A stretch of DNA of 64,000 nucleotides, from the NCBI GenBank assembly GCA_031423495.1, contig JANPFP010000188.1, positions 1-64,000 of the forward strand, in the 5' to 3' direction. The number at the start of each line of letters is the position of its first letter. The first letter of the stretch is position 1. The notes below the pieces were generated by a model. That model made no database searches. It was not told where the DNA came from and saw only the letters and a list, made by a program, of their open reading frames with translations. A program made the translations under genes and the position numbers. Shown in pieces: positions 52,767 to 62,153 of this stretch. The DNA is from JACPYM01 sp031423495. GTDB taxonomy: Bacteria; Acidobacteriota; Blastocatellia; RBC074.

Positions 52767-53651
52767 ATGAAACATTCGATGCACAACTGGATGAGGCCCG
52801 AACCGATTGAGACGACGTTAGAGCGTTTGCATCGGTTGGGTTACGACGGAATCGAAATCAGCGGCGAGCCGGAACGCCATAACGTAGACGAGATTCGCGC
52901 GTTGCTCGATAAATACCAACTCGAATGTTGGGGCAGCGTCACGATGATGTTTGAGGGACGCGACCTGCTGCATCCTGACGCCGCGATTCGCAAGAGTACG
53001 GTTCAGTATTGCAAGGATTCGATCAAGATGGCGCAGGCGCTGGGCGGCCAGATGTTTTGCATCGTTCCCTCAACCGTAGGCAAAGTGAAACCGCTCGCCT
53101 CTGACGCCGAAGAGTGGGCGTGGGCCGTCGCGGGTTTGAAAGAAGTCGCTGCGTTCGCGCAAGACCACGGCATCACGCCGGGCATCGAGCCGCTGAATCG
53201 CTTTGAGACTTATTTCATCAAGCGCCACGATCAGGCGTTGTTGCTGGCCGAAGAAGTCGGCTTCGACATGCGCGTCGTGCTGGACGCCTTTCACATCAAC
53301 ATCGAAGAAAGCGATTGGAAGCAGGCGATTCGTAATACGGGCAGCCGTCTGCTCGACTTTCACGTCGCCGATAACAACCGCAAGCCCTGCGGACAGGGCC
53401 GTTATGACTGGAACGAAGTCGTCAGCGTTTTGAAAGAGATCAACTATCAAGGCCACTTGACGGCTGAATTTGTTTTGCAGATGGACCACACGCCGACTGC
53501 CGAGCAAAGCGAAACGCACGAAAGCGATATGCAATTCAGCGAAGCCGATCTCAAATTCATCAAAGGCCACGGCTCAGGGTTAATCAGCGCGGCTGATTAC
53601 GATGCGGCGGTGAAAGCCAGCATTGACCATCTGAAAGCGTGCGGCGCGTAA
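52767..53651 (+). CDS. Sugar phosphate isomerase/epimerase (ketose 3-epimerase-like)
   Basis: A 294-residue TIM-barrel protein of the AP-endonuclease-2/xylose isomerase-like fold. Residues for metal binding and catalysis are visible: Glu in GIEPLNRFETYF, Asp and His in VVLDAFHINIEES, His in LLDFHVADNNR and Glu in HLTAEFVLQ. The NRFET block resembles D-tagatose/D-psicose 3-epimerases. The substrate cannot be fixed from sequence alone. It is followed three bases later by a DinB-like gene. Confidence 0.85.
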   Translation: MKHSMHNWMRPEPIETTLERLHRLGYDGIEISGEPERHNVDEIRALLDKYQLECWGSVTMMFEGRDLLHPDAAIRKSTVQYCKDSIKMAQALGGQMFCIVPSTVGKVKPLASDAEEWAWAVAGLKEVAAFAQDHGITPGIEPLNRFETYFIKRHDQALLLAEEVGFDMRVVLDAFHINIEESDWKQAIRNTGSRLLDFHVADNNRKPCGQGRYDWNEVVSVLKEINYQGHLTAEFVLQMDHTPTAEQSETHESDMQFSEADLKFIKGHGSGLISAADYDAAVKASIDHLKACGA

Positions 53652-53654
53652 CCG

Positions 53655-54479
53655 ATGAAACCGCTTGAACCAATTCTGACTGCACATCTTTTTCCGCGAC
53701 TCGATCAGCGATTGATTGAATTGCTGCGTTCGCTCAACGCCGACGAATGGCAGGCTGCGACTATCGTGCCGAACTGGTGCGTGAAAGATGTTGCGGCGCA
53801 TTTGCTCGATACGGCGTTGCGTCGCCTTTCGCTGGCGCGTGACGGATATTTTGCCGAAGCCCCGACCGATGGCGACATCGTCGCGTTCGTCAATCGGCTC
53901 AATCACGAAGGCGTGCAAGTTTATTGTCGCTTGAGTCCGACGGTGTTGATTGCGTTGATGGAAGTGGCTACGAGTGAGTGTGCCGCGCATTTCGCCTCGC
54001 TTGATTCGTTCGACACAGCGAAGTTTGCGGTGAGTTGGGCGGGCGAAGCCGAGTCAGCGAATTGGTTCGACCTTGCGCGCGAATTCACCGAACGCTGGCA
54101 TCATCAGCAACAGATTCGGCTCGCGGTAAAGCGTGAAGGCATTATGACGCGCGAGTTTTATTTTCCCGTGCTGGATGCGTTTATGCGCGCGCTGCCTTTT
54201 CATTATCGCAATGTAGCGGCGGCTTCCGGCACGTTGTTGCGCTTTGAAGTGACAAGCGAATGCGGCGGCGTTTGGACTTTGTTGCGTGACGAAACCCAAT
54301 GGAAGCTGGTGAAAGATGCGACTGGCGACTGCACGGCGCACGTCACCATTCCGCCTGACATCGCGTGGCGCATTTTCACCAAGGGCATTTCGTATGAAGC
54401 GGCGCAAGCCCAAACGCTTTGCGCGGGTGATGAGACGCTGGGGCTACACGTGTTGCGAATGCTTTCGATAGTTGGTTGA
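53655..54479 (+). CDS. DinB/MDMPI-type N-terminal domain protein
   Basis: A 274-residue protein with a maleylpyruvate isomerase N-terminal (DinB-like four-helix) domain: NWCVKDVAAHLLDTALRRLSL, and FTERWHHQQQIRLAV, which gives the His residues of the usual metal site. The C-terminal part (RFEVTSECGGVWTLL, TAHVTIPPDIAWRIF) looks like the SCP2-like domain often joined to it. Members act in thiol-dependent transferases or are of unknown function. Co-directional with the sugar isomerase gene. Confidence 0.8.
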   Translation: MKPLEPILTAHLFPRLDQRLIELLRSLNADEWQAATIVPNWCVKDVAAHLLDTALRRLSLARDGYFAEAPTDGDIVAFVNRLNHEGVQVYCRLSPTVLIALMEVATSECAAHFASLDSFDTAKFAVSWAGEAESANWFDLAREFTERWHHQQQIRLAVKREGIMTREFYFPVLDAFMRALPFHYRNVAAASGTLLRFEVTSECGGVWTLLRDETQWKLVKDATGDCTAHVTIPPDIAWRIFTKGISYEAAQAQTLCAGDETLGLHVLRMLSIVG

Positions 54480-54491
54480 GAGTTTGAACAT

Positions 54492-54887
54492 ATGAAAAAA
54501 ATTTTCACACTGGTCGCGTTGTTCGGTTGTTTGAGTTGGCAGGTAATTGCGCAAAAGGCCCCGGCCAAAAAGCCTGCGTCAAAACCGCCGTGTGCTGACC
54601 CGCAAGACCAAAGCACGATGAATCGTTGCGCCTACGAAGATTTTCAAAAGGCTGATGCCGAACTGAACAAAACCTATCAGCAACTATTGCCCAAGCTCGA
54701 AGCCGCGCACACAGAAAAGCTCAAGCTCGCTCAACGCGCATGGATCGCTTTCCGGGACGCGCACTGCGAATGCGAAGCCTTCGCGTTTGATGGCGGCTCA
54801 ATGCAACCGCTGATTCGCAGTAGCTGTCTGGCGCAAGTCACGCGCGACCGCACGAAGCAATTACAGGCAATTCTCAAAGAAAGCTGA
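54492..54887 (+). CDS. LprI-like (DUF1311) secreted protein
   Basis: A 131-residue exported protein: signal peptide (1-20), Lys/Pro/Ala linker, then the DUF1311/LprI domain with QSTMNRCAYEDFQKADAELN and RAWIAFRDAHCECEAF, and four cysteines probably forming disulfides. LprI of Mycobacterium is a lysozyme inhibitor; this protein may do likewise (inference). It is convergent with leuB, with only seven bases between the stops. Confidence 0.85.
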   Translation: MKKIFTLVALFGCLSWQVIAQKAPAKKPASKPPCADPQDQSTMNRCAYEDFQKADAELNKTYQQLLPKLEAAHTEKLKLAQRAWIAFRDAHCECEAFAFDGGSMQPLIRSSCLAQVTRDRTKQLQAILKES

Positions 54888-54894
54888 CGAGCCG

Positions 54895-55956
54895 TTAAGC
54901 CGCTGCGATTTTGGCGCGAATGATTGCGCCGACTTCTTCGGTCTTTACCTGTTTGGGTTGGCTGCGCAAATCGGGCGTGCCGTAACCCTCTTTCAGCAAT
55001 TCGCCAATCGCTTGCTCAACGATGGCGGCTTCTTTTTCGAGCTTGAAACTGTGCCGCAACATCATTGCCACCGAAGCAATTGTGCCCAACGGATTGGCGA
55101 TGCCTTTGCCCGCGATGTCGGGCGCGGAACCGTGAACGGGTTCATACAAACCCACTGGCCCGCCGATGCTGGCGGATGGCAGCAGGCCAAGCGAACCGGT
55201 AAGAACGGCTGCTTCATCGCTCAAGATGTCGCCGAATAAATTCTCAGTCACGATCACGTCATACGCCGTCGGACGCATCACCAACGCCATCGCGCACGAA
55301 TCCACCAGGCCATGTTCAAGCGTCACGTCGGGATAATCTTGCGCTACGCGAATGACGACCTTGCGCCAGAGTTGCGAGCTTTCCAGCACGTTGGCCTTAT
55401 CAATCGAATGCAGTTTCTTCTTGCGTCCTTGTGCGAGCTTAAACGCAACGTGGGCGATGCGTTCAACTTCAGGCGCGGTATAAACCATCGTGTTCAGGCC
55501 GCGTTCATCGGTGATTTCGCGCGGCTGGCCGAAATAAGCGCCGCCCAGCAATTCGCGGACAATGATCATATCCGTCCCGCGTACGATGTCAGCCTTGAGC
55601 GGCGAAGCGTCAATCAACGGATCGTGCATCTTCACTGGACGCAAATTGGCAAACGCGCCCAAGCTGTTGCGCAAAGCGAGCAAACCCGTTTCAGGTTTCT
55701 TGCTCGGCGGATTGTTGTCGTATTGCGGTCCGCCGACTGCGCCCAACAAGACGGCATCGCTTGAAGTGCAAGCCGCGCGCGTGTCGTCGGGATAAGGATG
55801 GTCTACGGCATCGAGTGCCGATCCGCCAATGAGCTTGGTTTGAAATTCGAACGTGTGACCGAATTTGGCAGCCACAGTTTCAAGAACGGCCACGCCTTCG
55901 CGTGCAACTTCGACGCCGATGCCGTCGCCTGGGAGTACGGTGATGTTTGCTTTCAT
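54895..55956 (-). CDS. leuB: 3-isopropylmalate dehydrogenase
   Basis: A 353-residue enzyme, NAD-dependent oxidative decarboxylation of 3-isopropylmalate in leucine synthesis. LPGDGIGVEV at the N-terminus, GAVGGPQYD, RELLGGAYFGQPRE, DKANVLESSQLWR and the metal-binding NLFGDILSDEA are all present. ATG 55956 is the family start; a more distant in-frame start falls in a long inverted repeat. Last gene of the leuA-leuC-leuD-leuB run. Confidence 0.96.
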   Translation of the reverse strand: MKANITVLPGDGIGVEVAREGVAVLETVAAKFGHTFEFQTKLIGGSALDAVDHPYPDDTRAACTSSDAVLLGAVGGPQYDNNPPSKKPETGLLALRNSLGAFANLRPVKMHDPLIDASPLKADIVRGTDMIIVRELLGGAYFGQPREITDERGLNTMVYTAPEVERIAHVAFKLAQGRKKKLHSIDKANVLESSQLWRKVVIRVAQDYPDVTLEHGLVDSCAMALVMRPTAYDVIVTENLFGDILSDEAAVLTGSLGLLPSASIGGPVGLYEPVHGSAPDIAGKGIANPLGTIASVAMMLRHSFKLEKEAAIVEQAIGELLKEGYGTPDLRSQPKQVKTEEVGAIIRAKIAAA

Positions 55957-55966
55957 GATTGGATGA

Positions 55967-56060
55967 TACGGAACGGGAAGCGTGAGCGACCTGAGCATTC
56001 ACGTTGTCTGCCATTGGGCCAAAGTTGAATGCTCAGGTCGCTCACGCTCCCCGTTCCGTA
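55967..56060. repeat. Long inverted repeat between leuD and leuB
   Basis: Arms of 35 bases (55967-56001, 56026-56060) match at 34 positions, with a 24-base spacer. It fills almost the whole gap between leuD and leuB, so it lies within the operon transcript. Confidence 0.9.
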
Positions 56061-56061
56061 A

Positions 56062-56577
56062 TTATGCAGCTTTTGCTTTCTTTTGGATGTGTGGCAGCAA
56101 GCCGCCGTCTTCGATCAGTTCGCGCGCAAAATCGCTGATCGGCACGAAGGTTTTCTCAGTACCGCGCGTCAGGTTGCGCAAACGTCCGTTTGCCAAGTCG
56201 AGTTCGACTTCGTCGCCGCTTTCGGTGCCGTTGCATACGTCGGCGCATTCAATCGCCAAAAAGCCATTGTTGATCGCGTTGCGAAAGAAGATGCGTGCGA
56301 AGCTGTTCGCTACGACGACTTTGACGCCCGCGCCGCGCAGCGCCCAGACGGCGTGTTCGCGCGAAGAGCCGCAGCCGAAATCGTCGCCCGCAATAATGAA
56401 ATCGCCGGGTTTAACGCGGCTGACGAATTCCGGGTCAATGTCTTCCATCGCGGATTTTGCCAGCACGGCTTCCTGATGTTCGTTCAGGTAGCGGGCCGGA
56501 ATGATTTCGTCGGTGTTGATGTTCGCGCGCCCATAAACGTGCGCGAATCCTTTCAGGTTGGTTGGTAATTCAGCCAT
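56062..56577 (-). CDS. leuD: 3-isopropylmalate dehydratase small subunit
   Basis: A 171-residue swivel-domain subunit that pairs with LeuC in isomerising 2- to 3-isopropylmalate. NTDEIIPARYL and GDDFGCGSSREHAVWALRGAG are the family signatures. Length is that of the archaeal/thermophile-like short LeuD type rather than the ~200-residue enterobacterial one. It lies 41 bases after leuC. Confidence 0.95.
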   Translation of the reverse strand: MAELPTNLKGFAHVYGRANINTDEIIPARYLNEHQEAVLAKSAMEDIDPEFVSRVKPGDFIIAGDDFGCGSSREHAVWALRGAGVKVVVANSFARIFFRNAINNGFLAIECADVCNGTESGDEVELDLANGRLRNLTRGTEKTFVPISDFARELIEDGGLLPHIQKKAKAA

Positions 56578-56618
56578 AGCTCTCTCTTGTATGAATAAAA
56601 AATTGTCGCGCGCGCCAG

Positions 56619-57905
56619 TTAGGCTGCCGCAGTTTTCGCTTTGGTCAGCAACTCGCGCGGATCAGTAATCACACCCGTGATTGCCGTTGCCGCCGCCGTT
56701 GCCGGACTCGCCAGATAAACTTTCGATTGCGGACTGCCCATGCGTCCGGTGAAGTTGCGATTGGTGGTGGACAAGCACGTTTCGTCTGCGCCCAGCACGC
56801 CCATGTGTCCGCCAAGACAAGCGCCGCACGTTGCGGTGGAGACTACGCAACCAGCGTCGGCGAAAATTTCGAGCAGGCCTTCGCGCATCGCCATCTTCCA
56901 AACCTCAGTCGTAGCGGGTACGACAATCGCGCGCGTACCGTCGGCGACCTTGTGGCCTTTCATCACCGAAGCCGCAATGCGCAGGTCTTCGATGCGACCG
57001 TTGGTGCAAGAGCCGATGTAAACCTGATCCATCTTGACCCGCTCGACCTGGCTGATGAACTTGCCGTTCGAGGGCAGCGAGGGCAGCGCGACGATGGGTT
57101 CGAGTTCAGACAAGTTGATTGTGAATCGTTCGGAATAGTTCGCGTCTTCGTCAGAGGTGAAAATCTTATACGGCTCTTTGGTGCGCGCTTTAACGTATTC
57201 TTCCGCTACCTCGTCGGCAGGCATGATGCCGCTCTTGCCGCCTGCTTCGATAGCCATGTTGGTGATGGTGAAACGTGCTTCCATCGAAAGCGATTTGAGA
57301 CCTTCGCCGCGATATTCCATCGCCTTGTAACGCGCGCCGTCCACGCCAATTTTCGAGATGATGTAAAGGATGACGTCCTTTGAATAAACGCCGTGCGGCA
57401 GCGAGCCAGTCAATTCAAACAGCATGCTTTCAGGAACCTTGAACCAGAGTTCGCCCGTCGCCAACGCCGCTGCGAGGTCGGTCGAACCTACGCCCGTGGC
57501 GAACGTGCCGAGCGCGCCCATCGTTGTCGTATGCGAATCGCCGCACACAATCGTCTGGCCGGGAATGACGTGGCCTTGTTCGGGCGCAATCGCATGACAG
57601 ATGCCGTGATTGCCGACTTCGTAATAACGTTCGATGCCTTGTTCGATGCGCCATTCGCGCAGGTATTTCGAAAGCTCTGCCGACTTGATGTCTTTGTTCG
57701 GCACGAAATGATCAGGCGTCACGAGAATCTTCGACGGATCATGCACCTTATTAATGCCCAGCTTGCGCAACATCGAAACGGCCGGCGGCGTCGTCACGTC
57801 GTGGCATACGATCAAGTCGAGTTTTGCGTTGACGATCTCGCCCGGTACGACGCTGTCGCGTCCGCTGTGCGCGGCGAGAATCTTTTCAGTAATTGTCATT
57901 CCCAT
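56619..57905 (-). CDS. leuC: 3-isopropylmalate dehydratase large subunit
   Basis: A 428-residue aconitase-superfamily subunit holding the 4Fe-4S cluster: VCGDSHTTTMGALG, YIGSCTNGRIEDL and STATCGACLGGHMG supply the cluster cysteines. The length and sequence match the short LeuC/homoaconitase type, consistent with the short LeuD. GGAGA stands six bases before the ATG. It follows leuA after a 155-base gap occupied mostly by an inverted repeat. Confidence 0.95.
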   Translation of the reverse strand: MGMTITEKILAAHSGRDSVVPGEIVNAKLDLIVCHDVTTPPAVSMLRKLGINKVHDPSKILVTPDHFVPNKDIKSAELSKYLREWRIEQGIERYYEVGNHGICHAIAPEQGHVIPGQTIVCGDSHTTTMGALGTFATGVGSTDLAAALATGELWFKVPESMLFELTGSLPHGVYSKDVILYIISKIGVDGARYKAMEYRGEGLKSLSMEARFTITNMAIEAGGKSGIMPADEVAEEYVKARTKEPYKIFTSDEDANYSERFTINLSELEPIVALPSLPSNGKFISQVERVKMDQVYIGSCTNGRIEDLRIAASVMKGHKVADGTRAIVVPATTEVWKMAMREGLLEIFADAGCVVSTATCGACLGGHMGVLGADETCLSTTNRNFTGRMGSPQSKVYLASPATAAATAITGVITDPRELLTKAKTAAA

Positions 57906-57932
57906 AGTTGTCTCCAGAACCCAGAGGAACTG

Positions 57933-58036
57933 GACAGGATTAACAGGATTTTCAGGATGGACAGGATTAGCTCAAGGGTTGGGGTTGCCGCCCTTAGTTC
58001 CATCCTGTGAATCCTGAAAATCCTGTTAATCCTGTC
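57933..58036. repeat. Long inverted repeat between leuA and leuC
   Basis: Arms of 35 bases (57933-57967, 58002-58036) match at 33 positions; each arm is built from repeated CAGGATT-type words. It lies between leuA and leuC, within the presumed operon. Confidence 0.85.
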
Positions 58037-58060
58037 TAATTCCGTTTTGCCTGTTTCGGC

Positions 58061-59602
58061 TTAGTTTTCACTTGCCGCTTTTCTACGATCCTTTGAATAA
58101 ATCGCCTTGTTGACCGCATTCAAATAAGCGCGCGCGCTCGCATCAATCACGTCAGTGCTGGCGGCTTTGCCGGTGTAAGCCGTGTCGTCAAATTCGACGT
58201 GAACGAATACTTCGCCGACCGCGTCGTCGCCTTTGGTGAGCGCACGCACGGTGTAATCCATCAGCGTGCCGCGCATGCCCGTGATCTTATCAATCGCTTG
58301 GTAAGCGGCATTGACGGGGCCGTCGCCCGATGAAGTTTCTGTTCGGTCTTCGTCGCTCGTCGTATCGTTGAGCGTGACCAATGAAGTTGAAAGCGTTGAA
58401 GTCCCCGCCGTCGCCTGCAAGTTGCGCAACTTGTATCTTTCAGGAATCGAAGCGATGCCGTCCTGCAAAATTGCCATCAGGTCTTCGGCAAAGATTTCTT
58501 TTTTCTGATCGGCCAGTTTCGTGAAAAGCTTATACGCCTTGTCGAGTTCGGGGCGCGAAAGTTCGTGTCCCATCTCTTCGTATTTTGCTTTCAATGCATG
58601 ACGGCCTGAATGTTTGCCCAGCACCAGGCTGTTGGTTTTCACGCCGATAGATTCGGGCGTCATGATTTCGTAAGTGATGCGGTTCTTGAGCATGCCGTGT
58701 TGGTGAATGCCCGCTTCGTGCGCGAAGGCGTTCTTGCCGACGACGGCTTTGTTCGGTTGCACCTGCACGCCCGTGATGTTCGAGAGCGTTTGGCTCGAAC
58801 GATAAAGCTCTTCGGTGACGATGCCGTTTTCGTAAGGCATCAAATCTTTGCGCACGCGCAACGCCATTACGATTTCTTCGAGCGAAGCATTGCCCGCGCG
58901 TTCGCCGATGCCGTTGATCGTGCATTCAATCTGTCGCGCGCCCGCCGAAATGGCGGCAAGCGAATTGGCTACGCCTAAGCCCAGATCGTTGTGGCAATGT
59001 ACGCTGATGACGGCCTTGTCAATGTTGCGCACGCGCTGTTTGAGCGTAGAAATAATGTGGTGATATTCGCTCGGAATCGTATAGCCGACGGTGTCGGGAA
59101 TGTTCACGACGGTCGCGCCTTCGTCAATGACGGCTTCGATAATTTCGCACAGATAGTCCATATCAGAGCGCGTTGCGTCTTCGGCGCTAAACTCTACGTC
59201 GTCGGTGAAACTCTTGGCGAGCCGCACGGCTGCGCGCGACATTTCCAGAACTTCTTCGCGCGTCTTTTGCAGCTTGTACTGCAAATGAATGTCTGACGTA
59301 GCCACAAACGTATGAATGCGCGGTCGCGCCGCGTCAGCCAACGCGCCCCACGCGCGTTCGATGTCTTCTTTCACCGTGCGGCACAGCGAAGCGATGATCG
59401 GACGGCGACAGGTTTTGGCAACTTCGCGGATGGCGGCGAAATCGTCGTCCGAAGCGATGGCGAAACCGGCTTCAATCACGTCAACGCCGAGCGCGTCGAG
59501 TTGCCGAGCCATCCGCAGCTTTTCTTCGAGGTTCATCGAACAGCCGGGCGATTGTTCGCCGTCGCGCAAGGTCGTATCAAAAATGATTAAGCGGTCGCTC
59601 AT
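58061..59602 (-). CDS. leuA: 2-isopropylmalate synthase
   Basis: A 513-residue enzyme that condenses acetyl-CoA with 2-oxoisovalerate. FDTTLRDGEQSPG at the N-terminus, the metal-binding HCHNDLGLGVANS, and GNASLEEIVMALR mark the catalytic domain; the C-terminal regulatory domain (~390-510) is present, so leucine feedback is likely. AAGGAG precedes the ATG. It heads leuA-leuC-leuD-leuB and is divergent from a LysR regulator that may control it. Confidence 0.95.
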   Translation of the reverse strand: MSDRLIIFDTTLRDGEQSPGCSMNLEEKLRMARQLDALGVDVIEAGFAIASDDDFAAIREVAKTCRRPIIASLCRTVKEDIERAWGALADAARPRIHTFVATSDIHLQYKLQKTREEVLEMSRAAVRLAKSFTDDVEFSAEDATRSDMDYLCEIIEAVIDEGATVVNIPDTVGYTIPSEYHHIISTLKQRVRNIDKAVISVHCHNDLGLGVANSLAAISAGARQIECTINGIGERAGNASLEEIVMALRVRKDLMPYENGIVTEELYRSSQTLSNITGVQVQPNKAVVGKNAFAHEAGIHQHGMLKNRITYEIMTPESIGVKTNSLVLGKHSGRHALKAKYEEMGHELSRPELDKAYKLFTKLADQKKEIFAEDLMAILQDGIASIPERYKLRNLQATAGTSTLSTSLVTLNDTTSDEDRTETSSGDGPVNAAYQAIDKITGMRGTLMDYTVRALTKGDDAVGEVFVHVEFDDTAYTGKAASTDVIDASARAYLNAVNKAIYSKDRRKAASEN

Positions 59603-59745
59603 ACGGGATTCTCCTTCTTAAAGTCGTTAAGAGCGTTCGTTGAGCGCGCATCCTAACATCACGGTTGCCGAATTCCGGCTCGCGTCAGGGATTGACGCGA
59701 TTTATTATTTTTGCGATTTTATAAACGATGCTTATGATAGTCGCA

Positions 59746-59760
59746 AGCGATATTTTCGCT
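59746..59760. promoter_or_regulatory. Possible LysR-type binding site
   Basis: A short palindrome AGCGA-N5-TCGCT in the 214-base gap between leuA and the divergent LysR gene. LysR regulators often bind such sites near their own promoter; the match is short, so the call is tentative. Confidence 0.3.
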
Positions 59761-59816
59761 GGGCCCGACATTCTGTAAGACAACAGGCGCAGTTTTTAAG
59801 AGAGAGGATGTAAACC

Positions 59817-60722
59817 ATGGATTTATCGCAACTCGAAATTTTCTTATCCATCGCGGCGGAGAAAAGTTTTTCGCGCGCGGCTGAAAAAATGCACCGTACG
59901 CAACCGGCCATCAGCATTGCGCTGAAACGATTGGAAGAAGAACTCGGCGAAACGCTGTTTGACCGCAGCAGCAAATCAGGCACGCTCACTGAAGCCGGAC
60001 GCATTCTGCTTTCTTATGCGCAGCGGATGATTAACTTGCGCGACGAGGCACTCGAATCGGTCAGCGAATTGCGCGGCATGTTTCGCGGACGCCTGACCAT
60101 CGGCGCGAACGAAAGCACTTCGCTTTATGTGTTGCCGCCGCTCTTGCGCGAATATCGCAAAGATCATCCCAACATCAAGATCGAAGTTTTTCGCAACATC
60201 TCAGAGCGCATTCCGAACGAAGTGCTGGAACGCAATCTTGATTTCGGTTTTTTGTCGTTCGACCCTTTGCATCCGGCGTTGCAATCGTTTGAGGTGCATC
60301 GTGACGAACTCGTATTGGTCGTGCCGCCTACGCACGGACTCGCCAAGCGCAAGGGCATCACCATTCGTGATCTGGGGCAGGAACAGTTCGTCGCGCACAA
60401 CGTCAAGACGCCCGCGCGCACCCGCATCTTTGAACTTTTCGCGCAAAACCGTACGCCGCTGAATATCTGCATTGAGTTGGCGACGCTCGATACGATCAAG
60501 GATTTCGTACGCGAAGGCATAGGCATCGCCATCCTGCCGCGCGTTTCAGTACAAGGTGAACTCGAACGCGGCGACTTGGTCGAAGTCCCGGTCAAAGGCG
60601 TGAAAATCGAAAAGCCGCTGCGCCTCGTTCATCGCCGCGAACAAAACATGTCGCACGCGGCCAAATCGTTTTTAGACATTGTCAAAGCCAGCATGAATAG
60701 CAGCGGACAAACGACAGAGTAG
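59817..60722 (+). CDS. LysR family transcriptional regulator
   Basis: A 301-residue LysR-type regulator. The winged helix-turn-helix is at residues ~1-60 (FLSIAAEKSFSRAAEKMHRT then QPAISIALKRLEEELG), and the effector-binding domain at ~90-295 (GRLTIGANESTSLYVLPPLL). It is divergent from leuA, the typical arrangement for a regulator of the neighbouring operon, perhaps sensing a leucine intermediate (inference). An inverted repeat follows the stop. Confidence 0.92.
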   Translation: MDLSQLEIFLSIAAEKSFSRAAEKMHRTQPAISIALKRLEEELGETLFDRSSKSGTLTEAGRILLSYAQRMINLRDEALESVSELRGMFRGRLTIGANESTSLYVLPPLLREYRKDHPNIKIEVFRNISERIPNEVLERNLDFGFLSFDPLHPALQSFEVHRDELVLVVPPTHGLAKRKGITIRDLGQEQFVAHNVKTPARTRIFELFAQNRTPLNICIELATLDTIKDFVREGIGIAILPRVSVQGELERGDLVEVPVKGVKIEKPLRLVHRREQNMSHAAKSFLDIVKASMNSSGQTTE

Positions 60723-60837
60723 CCAGAAAAAATTTAGCCACGAATTCACACGAACTTTCACGAATGAAGCAATGACGACAACGTCTTCGATTCGTGACAA
60801 TTTGTGTGGATTCGTGGCTAATTTTTTTTCTGGCTAC
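60719..60837. repeat. Long inverted repeat between convergent genes
   Basis: Arms of about 48 bases (60719-60766, 60790-60837) are complementary apart from a handful of mismatches, with a 23-base spacer and A/T tracts inside the arms. It spans the stops of both the LysR and the DUF445 gene and is a likely bidirectional terminator. Confidence 0.85.
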
Positions 60838-61685
60838 AGAAAGTTGATGAGGGTTTGCAGGATGCCGACGATCAAGCCGATGGCTGCGCCGAACCAGACG
60901 ATGGCTTTGATTTCGCGTCCGGCGGTTTCCATCACAAGGTTTTCGATGTCTTCGTTAGAAAAAGCATTGAGGCGATTGAGCAGAATCGCGCGAATGTCGA
61001 GCTTGCGACTGAGCGTTTCAACCAGACTGGTAATCGCCGCCGATGAAATCAACGGCGTATGATTGCCATTGGTGAGCAGCTTTTGCGGAACCTGTGTCAG
61101 CGTTTCGCGCACGGCATTGCGTACGCTGTCACTTTCGGTCACGCCTTCCGCCGCGCTTTCGAGTCCTTTGCCGATCAGCTTTTCGAGCGTTTCGACATCC
61201 ATCAAATAACTGGCGGCGAGGCGGCGAAAGAATCCCGCGTCGTTCGTCTCGCGGTCAATGATGCCGTGTAAGCGCAAAGCCATCGCGCGCTTGGCTTCTT
61301 CGTCGCGGCTCAACACGCCGAGTCGTTCGCCCAAGTGCCGCGTGATCGTTCGCAGCGCCGCATCGTCGTTGGTGTATTTGGCGTATTCGCGTTGCGCCAG
61401 CGCCGTGACTTCACCCGCGAGATCGAGCTTGCCGAGTTCCGCCGAAAGCACTTCGATGTTGAGCAAGCGATTGGCGATCATCCCTGACAGCGCCGTGATG
61501 AAACGTTCGCGCTCTTTCGGCAACAACCCAGGCGTCAGCGGCAACCGCTTGCCGAACCAGTAAATCGGATGGCTTGGGCGAAACAACATTTTCACGGCCA
61601 GCCACGCCGCGCCGTAACCGTGCAGCGTCGCTACGACTAAAGGACTCAGCTTGATGAGTAATTCCATGTTCATCGTTTCGTGCAA
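60834..61685 (-). CDS. DUF445 family membrane protein
   Basis: A 283-residue DUF445 protein: an N-terminal hydrophobic helix with GYGAAWLAVKMLFRP, the block PLTPGLLPKERERFITAL, a long helical middle part and a C-terminal transmembrane helix (AIVWFGAAIGLIVGILQTL). The family is widespread and poorly understood, with a proposed envelope role. The true start may be the ATG at 61673 or 61667, since the earliest codons lack a ribosome site. Divergent from the thioesterase gene. Confidence 0.88.
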   Translation of the reverse strand: MHETMNMELLIKLSPLVVATLHGYGAAWLAVKMLFRPSHPIYWFGKRLPLTPGLLPKERERFITALSGMIANRLLNIEVLSAELGKLDLAGEVTALAQREYAKYTNDDAALRTITRHLGERLGVLSRDEEAKRAMALRLHGIIDRETNDAGFFRRLAASYLMDVETLEKLIGKGLESAAEGVTESDSVRNAVRETLTQVPQKLLTNGNHTPLISSAAITSLVETLSRKLDIRAILLNRLNAFSNEDIENLVMETAGREIKAIVWFGAAIGLIVGILQTLINFL

Positions 61686-61733
61686 TACGAAATTACTCTA
61701 TCATCCGCTCGCTTTATTTTCACGAGTTCAACT

Positions 61734-62153
61734 ATGCCAACCACACATGACTGGAGCGAAACGCGCGTCCGCGTTCGATATGCCGAAACCGATCAAGCGG
61801 GCGTCGTCTATCACGCCAACTACCTCGTGTGGTTTGAGGTAGGCCGCGTCGAGCTTTGCCGCGCTTACGGATTCAATTACCGCGACATGGAAAAGGAAGG
61901 CGATGCTTATCTGCCTGTGACGGAATGCCGCGTGACTTATCGCCAGCCTGCGCGTTACGACGATGAGTTGCGCATCCGTTCGCGCGTCATCGCCTTACGC
62001 AGCCGCGCCGTCAGTTTTGCGTATGAAGTGCGCCGCGCCAGTGATGACGCGCTGTTGGCCGAAGGCGAAACCCATCACATCGTAGTGAACGGCGCTGGTC
62101 GCGTCAGAGCTTTCCCGCCGAAATACGCGGCGTTGATGCGTAGCGAAAGCTAA
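61734..62153 (+). CDS. Acyl-CoA thioesterase, YbgC/4-hydroxybenzoyl-CoA type
   Basis: A 139-residue hotdog-fold thioesterase. RVRYAETDQAGVVYHANYL includes the catalytic Asp and the family H-x-N-Y pattern; ECRVTYRQPARYDDEL is the second family block. It hydrolyses acyl-CoA or acyl-ACP; the specific substrate cannot be told. ATG 61734 begins at the normal family N-terminus; upstream in-frame codons are not needed. It overlaps the stop of the convergent VWFA-related gene by four bases. Confidence 0.9.
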   Translation: MPTTHDWSETRVRVRYAETDQAGVVYHANYLVWFEVGRVELCRAYGFNYRDMEKEGDAYLPVTECRVTYRQPARYDDELRIRSRVIALRSRAVSFAYEVRRASDDALLAEGETHHIVVNGAGRVRAFPPKYAALMRSES

